Of a stretch of 38,263 nt of DNA, positions 7,320 to 15,967 are shown one piece after another (the stretch's first letter is position 1; the number at the start of each line of letters is the position of its first letter). The DNA lies in contig CACWTR010000024.1 of the NCBI GenBank assembly GCA_902763865.1, positions 1-38,263 on the forward strand, written 5' to 3'. The position numbers and the translations under genes were made by a program. The stretch comes from an uncultured Bacteroidales bacterium. GTDB lineage: Bacteria > Bacteroidota > Bacteroidia > Bacteroidales > Bacteroidaceae. Below the pieces are notes generated by a model. It did not search any database, was not told the origin of the DNA, and saw only the letters and a list, made by a program, of their open reading frames with translations.

Positions 7320-8630
7320 ATGTCAAACATTGTAGCCATAGTAGGACGCCCCAACGTGGGTAAGAGCACCCTGTTCAACCGCTTGACACAAACCAGGCAC
7401 GCCATCGTCAGCGAAGAAGCCGGCACTACGCGCGACCGTCAGTACGGCAAGTGCGAGTGGGGGCAGCGCGAGTTCTCCGTCATCGACACAGGAGGATGGG
7501 TCGTGGGCAGCGACGATATCTTCGAGGAGGAAATCAGGAAGCAGGTCAGCCTCGCCACCGACGAGGCCGACGTCATCCTCTTCCTCGTCGATATCATGAA
7601 CGGCGTCACCGACCTGGACGAGGCTGTTGCAGGCATCCTGCGACGCTCGAAGAAACCCGTGCTGCTCGTCTGCAACAAGATGGACAACAACGAGACCTAT
7701 CTCGCCGCCGAATTCTACTCCCTGGGCCTGGGCGACCCACAGTGCATCTCGGCAGCCACGGGCAGCGGCACCGGAGACCTGCTCGACCTTGTCGTCAGCC
7801 TCTTCCCCAAGGAAGGCAATGCCCTGCCCGACGAGAACATTCCCCGCTTCGCCGTAGTCGGAAGGCCCAATGCCGGCAAGTCGAGCCTCATCAATGCCTT
7901 CATCGGCGAGGAACGCAACATCGTCACCGACATTGCAGGCACTACACGCGACAGCATCTACACCCGCTATGACAAGTTCGGCTTCGACTTCTATCTGGTC
8001 GATACCGCCGGAATCCGCCGGAAGAACAAAGTGAGCGAGGACCTGGAGTTCTACAGCGTCATGCGTTCCATCCGAAGCATCGAGAACAGCGACGTCTGCA
8101 TCCTCATGATAGACGCCACACGCGGCATCGAGACACAGGACCTCAATATCTTCCAGGTCATACAGAAGAACCAGAAGAGCATCGTCGTGGTCGTGAACAA
8201 GTGGGACCTCGTGCCCGACAAGGACACCAAGGTGATGAAGACAATGGAAAATGCTATCCGCGAGCGCATGGCTCCCTTCACCGACTTCCCCATCATCTTT
8301 GGCTCCGCCCTGACGAAGCAACGCATCTTCAAAGTGCTTGAGACGGCAAAGGATGTCTTCCTGAACCGGACACGCAAGGTCACTACGCACAAGCTCAACG
8401 AGGAAATGCTTCCACTCATCGAGGCATACCCCCCGCCATCCATGAAGGGCAAGTACATCAAGATAAAGTACTGCATGCAGATACCCGACACACGCGTGCC
8501 CTCCTTCGTCTTCTACGCAAACCTGCCGCAGTACGTCAAGGAACCTTACAAGCGCTTCCTCGAGAACAAGATACGTGAGCGCTGGGACTTTAGCGGTTGC
8601 CCGATAAATATATTCGTAAGGCAGAAGTGA
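7320..8630 (+). CDS. der: Ribosome biogenesis GTPase Der (EngA)
   Basis: A 436-residue GTPase with two tandem G domains and a C-terminal KH-like domain, the diagnostic Der architecture and length. Domain 1 has GRPNVGKS near the N-terminus, DTGG and NKMD. Domain 2 has [27 protein letters not shown] and NKWD. The C-terminal part ([21 protein letters not shown] ... [18 protein letters not shown]) is the KH-like domain that contacts rRNA. Der is essential for maturation of the 50S subunit. It has its own -7 box, so it is transcribed separately from the upstream gene. Confidence 0.98.
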   Translation: MSNIVAIVGRPNVGKSTLFNRLTQTRHAIVSEEAGTTRDRQYGKCEWGQREFSVIDTGGWVVGSDDIFEEEIRKQVSLATDEADVILFLVDIMNGVTDLDEAVAGILRRSKKPVLLVCNKMDNNETYLAAEFYSLGLGDPQCISAATGSGTGDLLDLVVSLFPKEGNALPDENIPRFAVVGRPNAGKSSLINAFIGEERNIVTDIAGTTRDSIYTRYDKFGFDFYLVDTAGIRRKNKVSEDLEFYSVMRSIRSIENSDVCILMIDATRGIETQDLNIFQVIQKNQKSIVVVVNKWDLVPDKDTKVMKTMENAIRERMAPFTDFPIIFGSALTKQRIFKVLETAKDVFLNRTRKVTTHKLNEEMLPLIEAYPPPSMKGKYIKIKYCMQIPDTRVPSFVFYANLPQYVKEPYKRFLENKIRERWDFSGCPINIFVRQK

Positions 8631-8633
8631 AAA

Positions 8634-8661
8634 GCCTCCCCGTCCCCTCCCAAAGGAGGGG
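8634..8661 (-). repeat. GC-rich palindrome with pyrimidine flank (minus-oriented)
   Basis: CCCCTCC (8644-8650) and GGAGGGG (8655-8661) form a seven-bp stem. The element's purine tail reads out on the minus strand. It is paired with the oppositely oriented copy at 8716-8746. Confidence 0.8.
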
Positions 8662-8676
8662 TGATATATACATGCT

Positions 8677-9093
8677 ATGATAAAAAAGACGATACAAAAG
8701 ATAAAGGCAATTGTTCTCCCCTTCCTGGGAGGGGTAGGGGGAGGCTTGTTGCTTGTTGCCTGCTCTCGTGGCCTCATGTCGCACGAAGCCGTCCGCGAGG
8801 CAGCAGTGCAGTACTACTCGATGCTCGTCAAGGGCGACTACGGTGGCTTCGTCAAGGGATATGCCAGATCGGAGGAACTGCCCGAGGATTTCCGCAGCCA
8901 ACTTGTGGATGCCACGGCGCAGTTCATGGCAAAGGACGACATGCGGAGCCTCTGCAGTGTCACTGCCCTGAACGACAGCCTGTATGCCGACAGCACAGCC
9001 GTCGTAATGCTGCAACTGCAATTCTCAGACAGCACCTCGGAGCAGATAGAACTTCCCCTCGTGCTGACCGAAGAGGGCTGGAAGATGAAATAG
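8677..9093 (+). CDS. Small predicted lipoprotein, unknown function
   Basis: A 138-residue protein with a lipoprotein signal: a basic start (MIKKTIQKIK), a hydrophobic stretch and the lipobox LLVAC followed by S, placing the lipid-bearing Cys near residue 29. The mature part is small and acidic (YYSMLVKGDYGGFVKGY... LVLTEEGWKMK) and looks like a DUF4878/NTF2-type lipoprotein, though I am not sure of the family. The signal peptide hydrophobic core (VLPFLGGVGGGLL) is encoded by a copy of the GC palindrome at 8716-8746, and the start codon sits between two diverging copies. The M16 protease gene starts 31 bases downstream, so the two may be cotranscribed. Confidence 0.8.
   Translation: MIKKTIQKIKAIVLPFLGGVGGGLLLVACSRGLMSHEAVREAAVQYYSMLVKGDYGGFVKGYARSEELPEDFRSQLVDATAQFMAKDDMRSLCSVTALNDSLYADSTAVVMLQLQFSDSTSEQIELPLVLTEEGWKMK
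8716..8746 (+). repeat. GC-rich palindrome with purine tail, inside a signal peptide
   Basis: CTCCC and GGGAG arms are followed by the tail GGTAGGGGGAGGC. It is translated in frame as part of the signal peptide of the 8677-9093 lipoprotein. It is the inverted partner of 8634-8661. Confidence 0.8.
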
Positions 9094-9124
9094 AAACCAT
9101 AACTCCTAAAGATAATAACACAAA

Positions 9125-11725
9125 ATGAAGAAACTGTTTTGTTTATTCCTGCTTTGTCTTTCGATGATTGACGGCGTTCAGGCTCAACAGATGCAGATGC
9201 CGCCCGTACCGCTCGACCCCGCCGTCAGGACCGGCAAGCTCGAGAACGGCCTGACCTACTATATCCGTCACAACGAGTGGCCCGAGAAGCGCTGCGACTT
9301 CTACATCGCACAGCGCGTCGGTTCCATGCAGGAGGAGGATGACCAGCGCGGCCTGGCCCACTTCCTTGAGCACATGTGCTTCAACGGCACCACCCATTTC
9401 CCCGGCGACGCCCTGAAGCAGTATCTGGAGCGCATCGGCGTGAAGTTCGGCGAGAACCTCAACGCCTATACTTCCTTCGACGAGACGGTCTATAATATAA
9501 ATAATGTGAACGTCGAGACCGCCGGTGCCGTTGATTCCTGTCTGCTTATCCTGCACGACTGGAGCCACGACCTCCTGCTCGAGGACAAGGAGATAGACAA
9601 GGAGCGCGGCGTCATCGAAGAGGAGTGGCGCATGCGTCGCAGCGCTCAGATGCGCCTCATCGAGAAGGCTTTGCCCGTCATCTGCAAGGACAGCAAGTAT
9701 GCCGAGCGTATGCCCATCGGCACGATGGAGATAGTCAAGAACTTCCCCTACGAGACCCTCCGCAGCTACTACCGCAAGTGGTATCGCCCCGACCTGCAGG
9801 CACTCGTCATCGTGGGCGATGTTGACCCTGAAGCCGTCGAGAAGAAGCTGCAGCAGATGTTTGCCGACATCGCAGCCCCGGCACCCGACGCTGCAGTCCG
9901 CGAGATGTATCCCGTGCCCGACAACAAGGAACCGCTCGTCTTCATCGGCACGGACAAAGAGTTCCCCGGCATGGAAGCAATGGTGATGTTCAAGAGCGAC
10001 CCGCTGCCCCGCGAAATGAGGGGCACGATGGCTTACGTCGGGATTGACTTCATCAAGGATGCCGTCATGGGTATGCTCAACGAGCGTCTCAACGAGATAA
10101 CGCGCCAGGCAGACGCGCCATTCTCTGGTGCCGGGCTCAGCTACGGCGAATACCTCGTTGCCAAGACGAAGGATGCTTTCACCCTCGATGTCAGCATGAA
10201 GGAAGGATGCTACACGGAGGGCATCAAGGCGGCCTATCGTGAACTGCTTCGCGTAGTCCGCAACGGCTTCACCGAGAGCGAGTATCAGCGCTTCAAGGAC
10301 GAGTACCTCTCGCAGATTGATGCAGCCTACGAAGCACGTGACAAGCGCACGAACACCGCTTTCGTGAATGCCTACGTTCGTCACTTTATCGACAATGAAC
10401 CTGCACCCGGCATCGAGTGGACACGCCAGACGATGCAGACGCTTGTGCCCGCCGTTCCCCTGGAAGCCATCAATGCCGCCCTTGCCGACCTCTCGCAAGA
10501 GAATCGTGCCATCCTCGTCCTGATGCCAGAAAAGGATGGCCTTACCCCTCCCACAGAACAGGAGATACTGTCGGCAATGGCAGAAGTCGATGCCGAGGAC
10601 ATAGCTGCCTTCACCGAGGAAGTCAGTACCGACCCGCTCGTGCCTGAACTGGAAAGCAAGGTGAAGGTCAAGAAGATAACCGACGACATCTATGGCTCGA
10701 AGCTCATCACGCTCTCCAACGGCATGAAGATTCACGTCAAGCAAACCGACTACAGCCCCAACAAAATTAGCTTCCGTGCAACATCTTGGGGCGGCAACAG
10801 CCTTTACAGCAATGATGAATACACCAACGCCAGCAACATCGGTTTGGTTCATCAGGGCGGTTTGGGCAACTTCTCTGCTGTAGAGCTCAACAAGAAGCTT
10901 GCAGGCAAGCAGGCCAGCGTGTCGTCGAGCGTCAATGTACGCAGCGAAGGCATCAGCGCGAACTGTGTGAAGAAGGATTTCGAAACGATGCTCCAACTCG
11001 TTTACCTCAACTTCACATCGCCCCGCAGAGATGATGAGGCCTTCACTTCTGCGATGGAACGCACGCGCAATGCTTTGAAGAACCAAGACCTCAATCCTCA
11101 GACGGCTTTCGCAGACAGCATTGTCAGCGTGGTATATAATAATAATGTACGTGCAAAGCGCCTGAAGGAAGCCGACCTCGACCTCATCAACTACGACCGT
11201 CTGCTTGAGATGTATCGTGAGCGCTTTGCCAATGCCGGCGACTTCGAGTTCTATCTTGTGGGCGACGTCAATGCCGACTCCGTAGCTCCGCTGCTGGCTA
11301 AGTATCTCGGTGCACTGCCCACTAAGGGCAAGAAGGAGAAGTACAAGGTCATCGACCAGCGCATGACGAAAGGCGAACGCGAGTGCTACTTCACGAAGGA
11401 GCAAGACACACCCAACTCGCTGAACGTCTTCCTCTATCATGCCCCCATGAAGGAGACGCTTCGCAACGACATTCTTGTCGATATGTTGCAGCAGGCTATG
11501 ACGATGCTCTACACGGAAACCGTGCGAGAAGATGAAGGTGGAGCCTACGGAGTGCCTGTCAATGCCGGCCTCCAAGACTACCCCGAGGAGATAGCCACGG
11601 TGCAGATAGTGCTGCCCACGGCTCCCGAGAAGCGTGTGGCCATGACGTCTGTCGTGAGCGACGGCATCAAGAAGATGATGGAGCAAGGCCCCTCGGAGGA
11701 AAACCTCGGCAAGATAAAGGAGTAG
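9125..11725 (+). CDS. M16-family zinc metalloprotease, interrupted by amber codon
   Basis: An exported peptidase of the insulinase/pitrilysin family. The signal peptide is LFCLFLLCLSMIDGVQAQ. The zinc motif HFLEH is at residues 79-83 (GLAHFLEHMCFNG), and ERGVIEEEW (160-168) carries the third metal ligand. The protein has two M16 halves; the second starts near residue 530 (ITLSNGMKIHVKQTDYSP). The frame stops at TAG 11723-11725 after KIKE, but the same frame continues with YMLRSHQENLKDNGYW for 70 further residues. Without the TAG the protein would be 936 residues, a normal length for Bacteroidales members. The sequence GA-GTA-GTA-CATG indicates a 3-bp GTA duplication made the stop. The metal site is intact, so a shortened product could fold at least partly. 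Confidence 0.9.
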   Translation: MKKLFCLFLLCLSMIDGVQAQQMQMPPVPLDPAVRTGKLENGLTYYIRHNEWPEKRCDFYIAQRVGSMQEEDDQRGLAHFLEHMCFNGTTHFPGDALKQYLERIGVKFGENLNAYTSFDETVYNINNVNVETAGAVDSCLLILHDWSHDLLLEDKEIDKERGVIEEEWRMRRSAQMRLIEKALPVICKDSKYAERMPIGTMEIVKNFPYETLRSYYRKWYRPDLQALVIVGDVDPEAVEKKLQQMFADIAAPAPDAAVREMYPVPDNKEPLVFIGTDKEFPGMEAMVMFKSDPLPREMRGTMAYVGIDFIKDAVMGMLNERLNEITRQADAPFSGAGLSYGEYLVAKTKDAFTLDVSMKEGCYTEGIKAAYRELLRVVRNGFTESEYQRFKDEYLSQIDAAYEARDKRTNTAFVNAYVRHFIDNEPAPGIEWTRQTMQTLVPAVPLEAINAALADLSQENRAILVLMPEKDGLTPPTEQEILSAMAEVDAEDIAAFTEEVSTDPLVPELESKVKVKKITDDIYGSKLITLSNGMKIHVKQTDYSPNKISFRATSWGGNSLYSNDEYTNASNIGLVHQGGLGNFSAVELNKKLAGKQASVSSSVNVRSEGISANCVKKDFETMLQLVYLNFTSPRRDDEAFTSAMERTRNALKNQDLNPQTAFADSIVSVVYNNNVRAKRLKEADLDLINYDRLLEMYRERFANAGDFEFYLVGDVNADSVAPLLAKYLGALPTKGKKEKYKVIDQRMTKGERECYFTKEQDTPNSLNVFLYHAPMKETLRNDILVDMLQQAMTMLYTETVREDEGGAYGVPVNAGLQDYPEEIATVQIVLPTAPEKRVAMTSVVSDGIKKMMEQGPSEENLGKIKE

Positions 11726-11728
11726 TAC

Positions 11729-11935
11729 ATGCTCCGCTCGCATCAGGAGAACCTCAAGGACAATGGCTACTGGATGAACAGCCTCATCTCGAAAACGCGC
11801 TACAAGCAGGAGTTCGTCGAGGGCTACGAGGACTGCGTGCAGGGCGTGACCGTAGAGGACATCCGGCAGGTGGCAAAGCAAATCTTCGGCTCTGGCAACC
11901 GCCTCGTCGTAGGCATGGAGACTCCGACTAAGTGA
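11729..11935 (+). pseudogene. Severed C-terminal 69 residues of the M16 protease
   Basis: In frame with 9125-11725 and separated from it by TAG and one codon (TAC). The sequence MLRSHQENLKDNGYW followed by EDIRQVAKQIFGSGNRLVVGM is the usual last helix and strand of an M16 domain, so it is the tail of the same protein and not a separate gene. Restart at the ATG at 11729 is possible but would give a fragment unable to fold alone. Confidence 0.85.
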
Positions 11936-11973
11936 AACGGGAAGAATTTGCTTCTGCCCGAAAATGGCAGAAT

Positions 11974-12002
11974 CGTAAATAGTAAATCGTCAAATAGTAA
12001 AT
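11974..12002 (+). repeat. Heptameric spacer, xGTAAAT class (7-7-8-7)
   Basis: CGTAAAT, AGTAAAT, CGTCAAAT and AGTAAAT in succession, ending 16 bases before the mlaE start. It shares its unit pattern with 12789-12817 and 25888-25920. Confidence 0.75.
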
Positions 12003-12018
12003 ATCAGAGGTGTTCATC

Positions 12019-12753
12019 ATGAAGTGGCTGGCCGCTTTCGGCCAATATCTGCAGCTCATGGGAAGGGTGCTGAGCCTGCCCGAGCGATGGCGCATGTTCA
12101 TGCGGCAGTACGTACGCGAGATGGGCTCGCTCGGTGTGGATTCCATCGGCATCGTGCTGCTCATCAGCTTCTTTATCGGTGCGGTCATTTGCATACAGAT
12201 AAAGCTCAATATCCAGAGTTCCTGGATGCCTACTTTCACTACGGGCTACGTCACGCGAGAAATTATGCTGCTGGAGTTCTCGTCGAGCATCATGTGTCTC
12301 ATCCTGGCAGGCAAGGTGGGTTCCAACATCGCCTCGGAGATAGGCACCATGCGTGTGACACAACAGATTGATGCCCTGGAAATCATGGGTGTCAATTCTG
12401 CGTCGTTCCTTATCCTGCCCAAGGTTGCAGGCATGATGACGATGATGCCCTTCCTTGTCGTATTCAGCATCGTTTCCGGCTTCGTCGGAGCATACGCCAC
12501 ATCCCTTGCCGGCATCATCACGCCCGACGACCTCACCGTCGGTCTGCTCCACGACTTTACGCCCTGGTTCATCTACGCCAGCATCATCAAGAGCGTTGTC
12601 TTCGCTTTCATCATCAGCAGTGTAGCATCCTATCACGGGTACTTCGTAGAGGGCGGCAGCTTCGACGTAGGCAAAGCCAGCACGAATGCCGTCGTCTCGA
12701 GCAGTATGCTCATCCTCTTCTCCGACATCTTCCTGACGCACCTGCTGGCATAA
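12019..12753 (+). CDS. mlaE: MlaE-family lipid ABC transporter permease
   Basis: A 244-residue inner-membrane permease of the MlaE/YrbE family, part of the MlaFEDB-type phospholipid transporter that maintains outer-membrane lipid asymmetry. It has a short amphipathic N-terminus and about five or six hydrophobic segments (GIVLLISFFIGAVICIQI, MTMMPFLVVFSIVSGFVGAY, YASIIKSVVFAFIISSVA, VVSSSMLILFSDIFLTHLL). The conserved EIGTMRVTQQIDALEIMGV motif contacts the ATPase. ATG 12019 gives the family-like start MKWLAAFGQYL. A GTG at 12010 would add three residues. The ATPase gene follows after 69 bases; no MCE-domain (MlaD) gene is in the window. Confidence 0.93.
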   Translation: MKWLAAFGQYLQLMGRVLSLPERWRMFMRQYVREMGSLGVDSIGIVLLISFFIGAVICIQIKLNIQSSWMPTFTTGYVTREIMLLEFSSSIMCLILAGKVGSNIASEIGTMRVTQQIDALEIMGVNSASFLILPKVAGMMTMMPFLVVFSIVSGFVGAYATSLAGIITPDDLTVGLLHDFTPWFIYASIIKSVVFAFIISSVASYHGYFVEGGSFDVGKASTNAVVSSSMLILFSDIFLTHLLA

Positions 12754-12754
12754 A

Positions 12755-12778
12755 GACCCCCTCCCTCTATGGGGGAGA
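12755..12778 (-). repeat. GC-rich palindrome (minus-oriented), part of compound element
   Basis: CTCCC (12761-12765) pairs with GGGAG, preceded by CCCC and followed by GAGAAC. It leads directly into the heptamers at 12789-12817. The same palindrome-GAGAAC-heptamer order recurs at 32793-32851. Confidence 0.75.
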
Positions 12779-12788
12779 ACTATTAAAT

Positions 12789-12817
12789 GGTAAATGGTAA
12801 ATGAATAAAAGGTAAAT
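12789..12817 (+). repeat. Heptameric spacer GGTAAAT (7-7-8-7)
   Basis: GGTAAAT, GGTAAAT, GAATAAAA, GGTAAAT. It ends five bases before the GTG start of mlaF. Confidence 0.8.
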
Positions 12818-12822
12818 GCAAG

Positions 12823-13593
12823 GTGATAGAAGTTCAGCATCTATACAAAAGCTTCGATGACAAGGACGTCCTCATGGACATCAACATGACCTTCAGCGAC
12901 GGACAGACGAACCTCATCATAGGTCAGTCGGGTTCGGGCAAGACTGTGTTGATGAAGAACATCGTGGGACTTTTTACGCCTACGCGGGGCAAGATACTCT
13001 ACGACGGACGTGACTTCGTGACGATGACAAAGCGCGAGCGTGTGATGCTCCGCCGCGAAATGGGCATGATATTCCAGAGTGCCGCGCTCTTTGACTCGAT
13101 GACCGTGCTGGAGAACGTCATGTTTCCCCTTGACATGTTCTCCGACATGAATCTCTCCGACAGGGTGAAGCGAGCACGCTTCTGTCTGGAACGCGTCAAC
13201 CTGAAGGGAGCGGAGGAGAAGATGCCGGGCGAGATAAGCGGCGGCATGCAGAAGCGTGTGGCCATAGCCCGGGCCATAGCCTTGAACCCCAAGTACCTCT
13301 TCTGCGATGAACCCAACTCGGGCCTCGACCCCAAGACGAGCCTCGTCATTGACGATCTTATCAGCAGCATCACGCACGAGTATGGCATGACCACCATCAT
13401 CAATACCCACGACATGAACTCCGTGCTGGGCATCGGCGAGAGCATCCTTTTCATCTGCGACGGCCACAAGGAGTGGGAGGGGTCGAAGGACGAGATAATG
13501 GCTTCGACCAACGAAAAGCTCAATTCCTTCATCTTTGCCAGCGACCTGCTCAGAAAGGTAAAGGAGGAGCAAATAGCGTCACAGACTTCATAA
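12823..13593 (+). CDS. mlaF: MlaF-type ABC transporter ATP-binding protein
   Basis: A 256-residue ATPase partner of the adjacent MlaE permease. Walker A is GQSGSGKT, the Q-loop region is MGMIFQSAALFDSMTV, the ABC signature is ISGGMQKR, Walker B is YLFCDEPNSGLDP and the switch His is in NTHDM. SGGMQKR and the sequence around FQSAALFDS are typical of the Mla subfamily. The start is GTG 12823 giving V/M-IEVQHLYKSF; an upstream in-frame stop at 12802-12804 leaves no ATG alternative. It powers movement of phospholipids between inner membrane and periplasm. Confidence 0.94.
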   Translation: MIEVQHLYKSFDDKDVLMDINMTFSDGQTNLIIGQSGSGKTVLMKNIVGLFTPTRGKILYDGRDFVTMTKRERVMLRREMGMIFQSAALFDSMTVLENVMFPLDMFSDMNLSDRVKRARFCLERVNLKGAEEKMPGEISGGMQKRVAIARAIALNPKYLFCDEPNSGLDPKTSLVIDDLISSITHEYGMTTIINTHDMNSVLGIGESILFICDGHKEWEGSKDEIMASTNEKLNSFIFASDLLRKVKEEQIASQTS

Positions 13594-13628
13594 CCCCCCT
13601 TGATGTTACATATAGAAGATAAGACACT

Positions 13629-14495
13629 ATGGACGAGAAACCAATACAGGCAACAACAGACACATCTCAGCCCCAGAAGGGGGACGGTGGGGCTCTTCAT
13701 CTCCGCAGTGAGGGCCTTGTCAAGATATATGGCAAGCGAACCGTTGTGAACAACGTCTCCTTCGATGTCCGGCAGGGTGAGATAGTGGGCTTGCTCGGAC
13801 CTAACGGTGCCGGCAAGACAACATCGTTCTACATGACGACGGGCCTCGTCCTGCCCAATGCGGGACATATCTTCCTGGGCGACGAAGAGATAACCAACCT
13901 GCCTGTCTATCAGCGGGCGCGTCGCGGCATAGGCTACCTGGCACAGGAGGCCAGCGTCTTCCGCAAGATGAGCGTGGAAGACAACATTGCCAGTGTGCTG
14001 GAGATGACGGGCAAGCCCCGCGACTATCAGCGCGAGAAGCTGGAAAGCCTCATCAGCGAGTTCCACCTTGAGAAGGTGCGCAAGAACCTGGGCGACCGCC
14101 TCAGTGGTGGCGAGCGTCGCCGCACGGAGATAGCCCGTTGCCTTGCCATCGACCCGAAGTTCATCATGCTCGACGAGCCTTTTGCCGGTGTCGATCCCAT
14201 TGCTGTGGAAGACATTCAGTACATCGTCTGGAAACTGAAACAGCGGAACATAGGCGTGCTCATTACTGACCACAACGTTGAGGAGACGCTCTGCATCACC
14301 GACCGTGCCTACCTGCTCTTCGAGGGGCAGATACTCTTCCACGGCACGCCGCAGGAGCTCAGCGTCAACCCTGTCGTGCTCGACAAGTACCTGACGCGAA
14401 GCTTCGTCCTGCGCCTGAAGGATTTCCAGCGCATGGAACAGGAGCGCACGACCACCCCAGCCGGCGGGCATGGTGCTTCCGCCCCGTCCGTGTAA
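13629..14495 (+). CDS. lptB: LPS export ABC transporter ATP-binding protein LptB
   Basis: A 288-residue ATPase that drives lipopolysaccharide extraction by LptFG. Walker A is GPNGAGKTT, the signature is [16 protein letters not shown], and Walker B is [19 protein letters not shown], where FAGVDPIAV is characteristic of LptB. The switch His is in [10 protein letters not shown]. It is longer than the usual 240-255 residues. About 28 extra N-terminal residues (with [15 protein letters not shown]) are partly encoded by a copy of the GC palindrome at 13672-13695. A C-terminal tail beyond TRSFVL is also extended. Gene order behind mlaE-mlaF with 35 bases spacing suggests one envelope-lipid transcription unit. 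Confidence 0.95.
   Translation: MDEKPIQATTDTSQPQKGDGGALHLRSEGLVKIYGKRTVVNNVSFDVRQGEIVGLLGPNGAGKTTSFYMTTGLVLPNAGHIFLGDEEITNLPVYQRARRGIGYLAQEASVFRKMSVEDNIASVLEMTGKPRDYQREKLESLISEFHLEKVRKNLGDRLSGGERRRTEIARCLAIDPKFIMLDEPFAGVDPIAVEDIQYIVWKLKQRNIGVLITDHNVEETLCITDRAYLLFEGQILFHGTPQELSVNPVVLDKYLTRSFVLRLKDFQRMEQERTTTPAGGHGASAPSV
13672..13695 (+). repeat. GC-rich palindrome with purine tail, in the lptB N-terminus
   Basis: CCCC-AGAA-GGGG with tail ACGGTGGGGCTC. It is read in frame as PQKGDGGAL within the non-conserved N-terminal extension of LptB. Confidence 0.65.
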
Positions 14496-14537
14496 TTATA
14501 AGGAAGAGAGTATCCACCTTCACACACAGATAAGAGA

Positions 14538-15965
14538 ATGAAAAAAGCAGTCACCCTTACGATGCTTCTTGCCGTCTGCCGTCTCAGCCTCTGCGCACAG
14601 CAGGACCACAGGATGCCAATGCCTGACCTGAACAAGGTCAACATGCCCCTTTTCCAGACCAAGTACACTGCCGACCCATCGCCGCTGGTCGTGGGCGACA
14701 CGTTGTTCCTCTACACTTCACACGATGCGTCGCCCGAGGACATTCCCGACGAGAAGGAAAAGAACTCAGCCGGTTTCTTTATGTACGACTGGCTGCTGTG
14801 GTCCACTACGGACATGGTCAACTGGACCGAACACGGTGCTGTGGCTTCGCTGAAGGACTTCAAGTGGCGCAGCCGTGAGAATGGTGCCTGGGCCATCCAG
14901 ACCGTCTGCAGGGATGGGAAATACTACCTCTATGCCCCGCTGCACGGGCACGGCATCGGCGTGCTTGTGGCCGATTCTCCCTACGGTCCTTTCCGCGACC
15001 CCCTTGGCGAGCCCCTCGTGTGGCAAAGGGAACACTGGAACGACATCGACCCCAGCGTTTTCGTAGATGACGACGGACAGGCCTATATGTACTGGGGCAA
15101 CCCTCACACCTATTGGTGCAAGCTGAACAGAGATATGATTTCCACGGATGGGCCCATTACCCAACTGCCGCACATCCCTAACTACCAGGAAGGCCCGTGG
15201 TTCTACAAACGAGGCGGTCACTACTACCTCAGCTTTGCCACAACCTGTTGTCCCGAAGCCTTGGGGTATGCCATGAGCGAAAACCCCACCGGTCCGTGGG
15301 AGTGGAAAGGCTACATCATGCGTCCTACGGAGCGCGACCGCGGCAATCATCCCGGCATCTGCGACTTCAAGGGTCGTTCCTACGTCTTCGGGCAGAACTA
15401 CGACCTGATGCACCTCGACACATATATCCATCACGAGCGTCGAAGCGTCAGTGCCAACGAGATTGTCTATCTCGAAGACGGCACCATTCCCGAGATTCCC
15501 TACTGGCTCGACCAGAAACCTATGCAGCAGCTCCACTGGCTGAATCCCTATCGGCGTGTCGAAGCCGAGACAATGGCATGGGGCAAGGGACTGAAGAGTG
15601 CAAAGATGGGCATTCCCAACACTGGCGTGGTGAAGGATATGCCCGAGTCAGTCGGCAAGCGGAACATGTATATCTGCGACATTGACGACGGTGAATACAT
15701 TCGCCTGCGTGGTGTTGATTTCGGCGCAGGAGCCAGACAGTTTCGCATCAGTGCCGCTGCCACGGGCTCGTGTACTGTCACCCTTTGCCTCGATTCTGAG
15801 GAGGGCACGGTCATTGGCTCTGCCAAGATAGGCACCACTGGCTCGCTTGATGCCTACAAGATGTTCTCGGCTAAGGTCAAGGATGCTTGCAGTGTGCACG
15901 ACCTCTACCTCTGTTTCGGTGACGTCAAGGGCGAGGTCCGCCTTGACTGGTGGCAGATGAAATAG
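14538..15965 (+). CDS. GH43-family glycoside hydrolase with C-terminal CBM6-like domain
   Basis: A 475-residue secreted enzyme (signal peptide LTMLLAVCRLSLCAQ). The five-bladed propeller domain spans about residues 40-330 and carries the GH43 triad: Asp46 in TADPSPL (general base), Asp169 or Asp171 in NDIDPSVF (pKa modulator), and Glu218 in YQEGPW (general acid). Residues from about 340 (RVEAETMAWGKGLKS... YIRLRGVDFGAGARQF... LDWWQM) form a beta-sandwich of CBM6 type. GH43 enzymes release arabinose or xylose from arabinoxylan or arabinan. The neighbouring GH3 genes point to plant hemicellulose oligosaccharides. Exact specificity is not readable. It ends two bases from the convergent TonB receptor gene. 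Confidence 0.92.
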   Translation: MKKAVTLTMLLAVCRLSLCAQQDHRMPMPDLNKVNMPLFQTKYTADPSPLVVGDTLFLYTSHDASPEDIPDEKEKNSAGFFMYDWLLWSTTDMVNWTEHGAVASLKDFKWRSRENGAWAIQTVCRDGKYYLYAPLHGHGIGVLVADSPYGPFRDPLGEPLVWQREHWNDIDPSVFVDDDGQAYMYWGNPHTYWCKLNRDMISTDGPITQLPHIPNYQEGPWFYKRGGHYYLSFATTCCPEALGYAMSENPTGPWEWKGYIMRPTERDRGNHPGICDFKGRSYVFGQNYDLMHLDTYIHHERRSVSANEIVYLEDGTIPEIPYWLDQKPMQQLHWLNPYRRVEAETMAWGKGLKSAKMGIPNTGVVKDMPESVGKRNMYICDIDDGEYIRLRGVDFGAGARQFRISAAATGSCTVTLCLDSEEGTVIGSAKIGTTGSLDAYKMFSAKVKDACSVHDLYLCFGDVKGEVRLDWWQMK

Positions 15966-15967
15966 AC

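Noticed and set aside
11723-11725. Genome-wide recoding of TAG as an amino acid
   Set aside because: The response-regulator-adjacent remnant also ends in TAG, all other complete genes end where their families end, and the GTA duplication explains the stop more simply.
9143-11881. A 912-codon open frame antisense to the M16 protease
   Set aside because: Its translation has no recognisable domain and mirrors the codon bias of the real gene, which carries a signal peptide and the HFLEH motif. Long antisense frames are common at this base composition.
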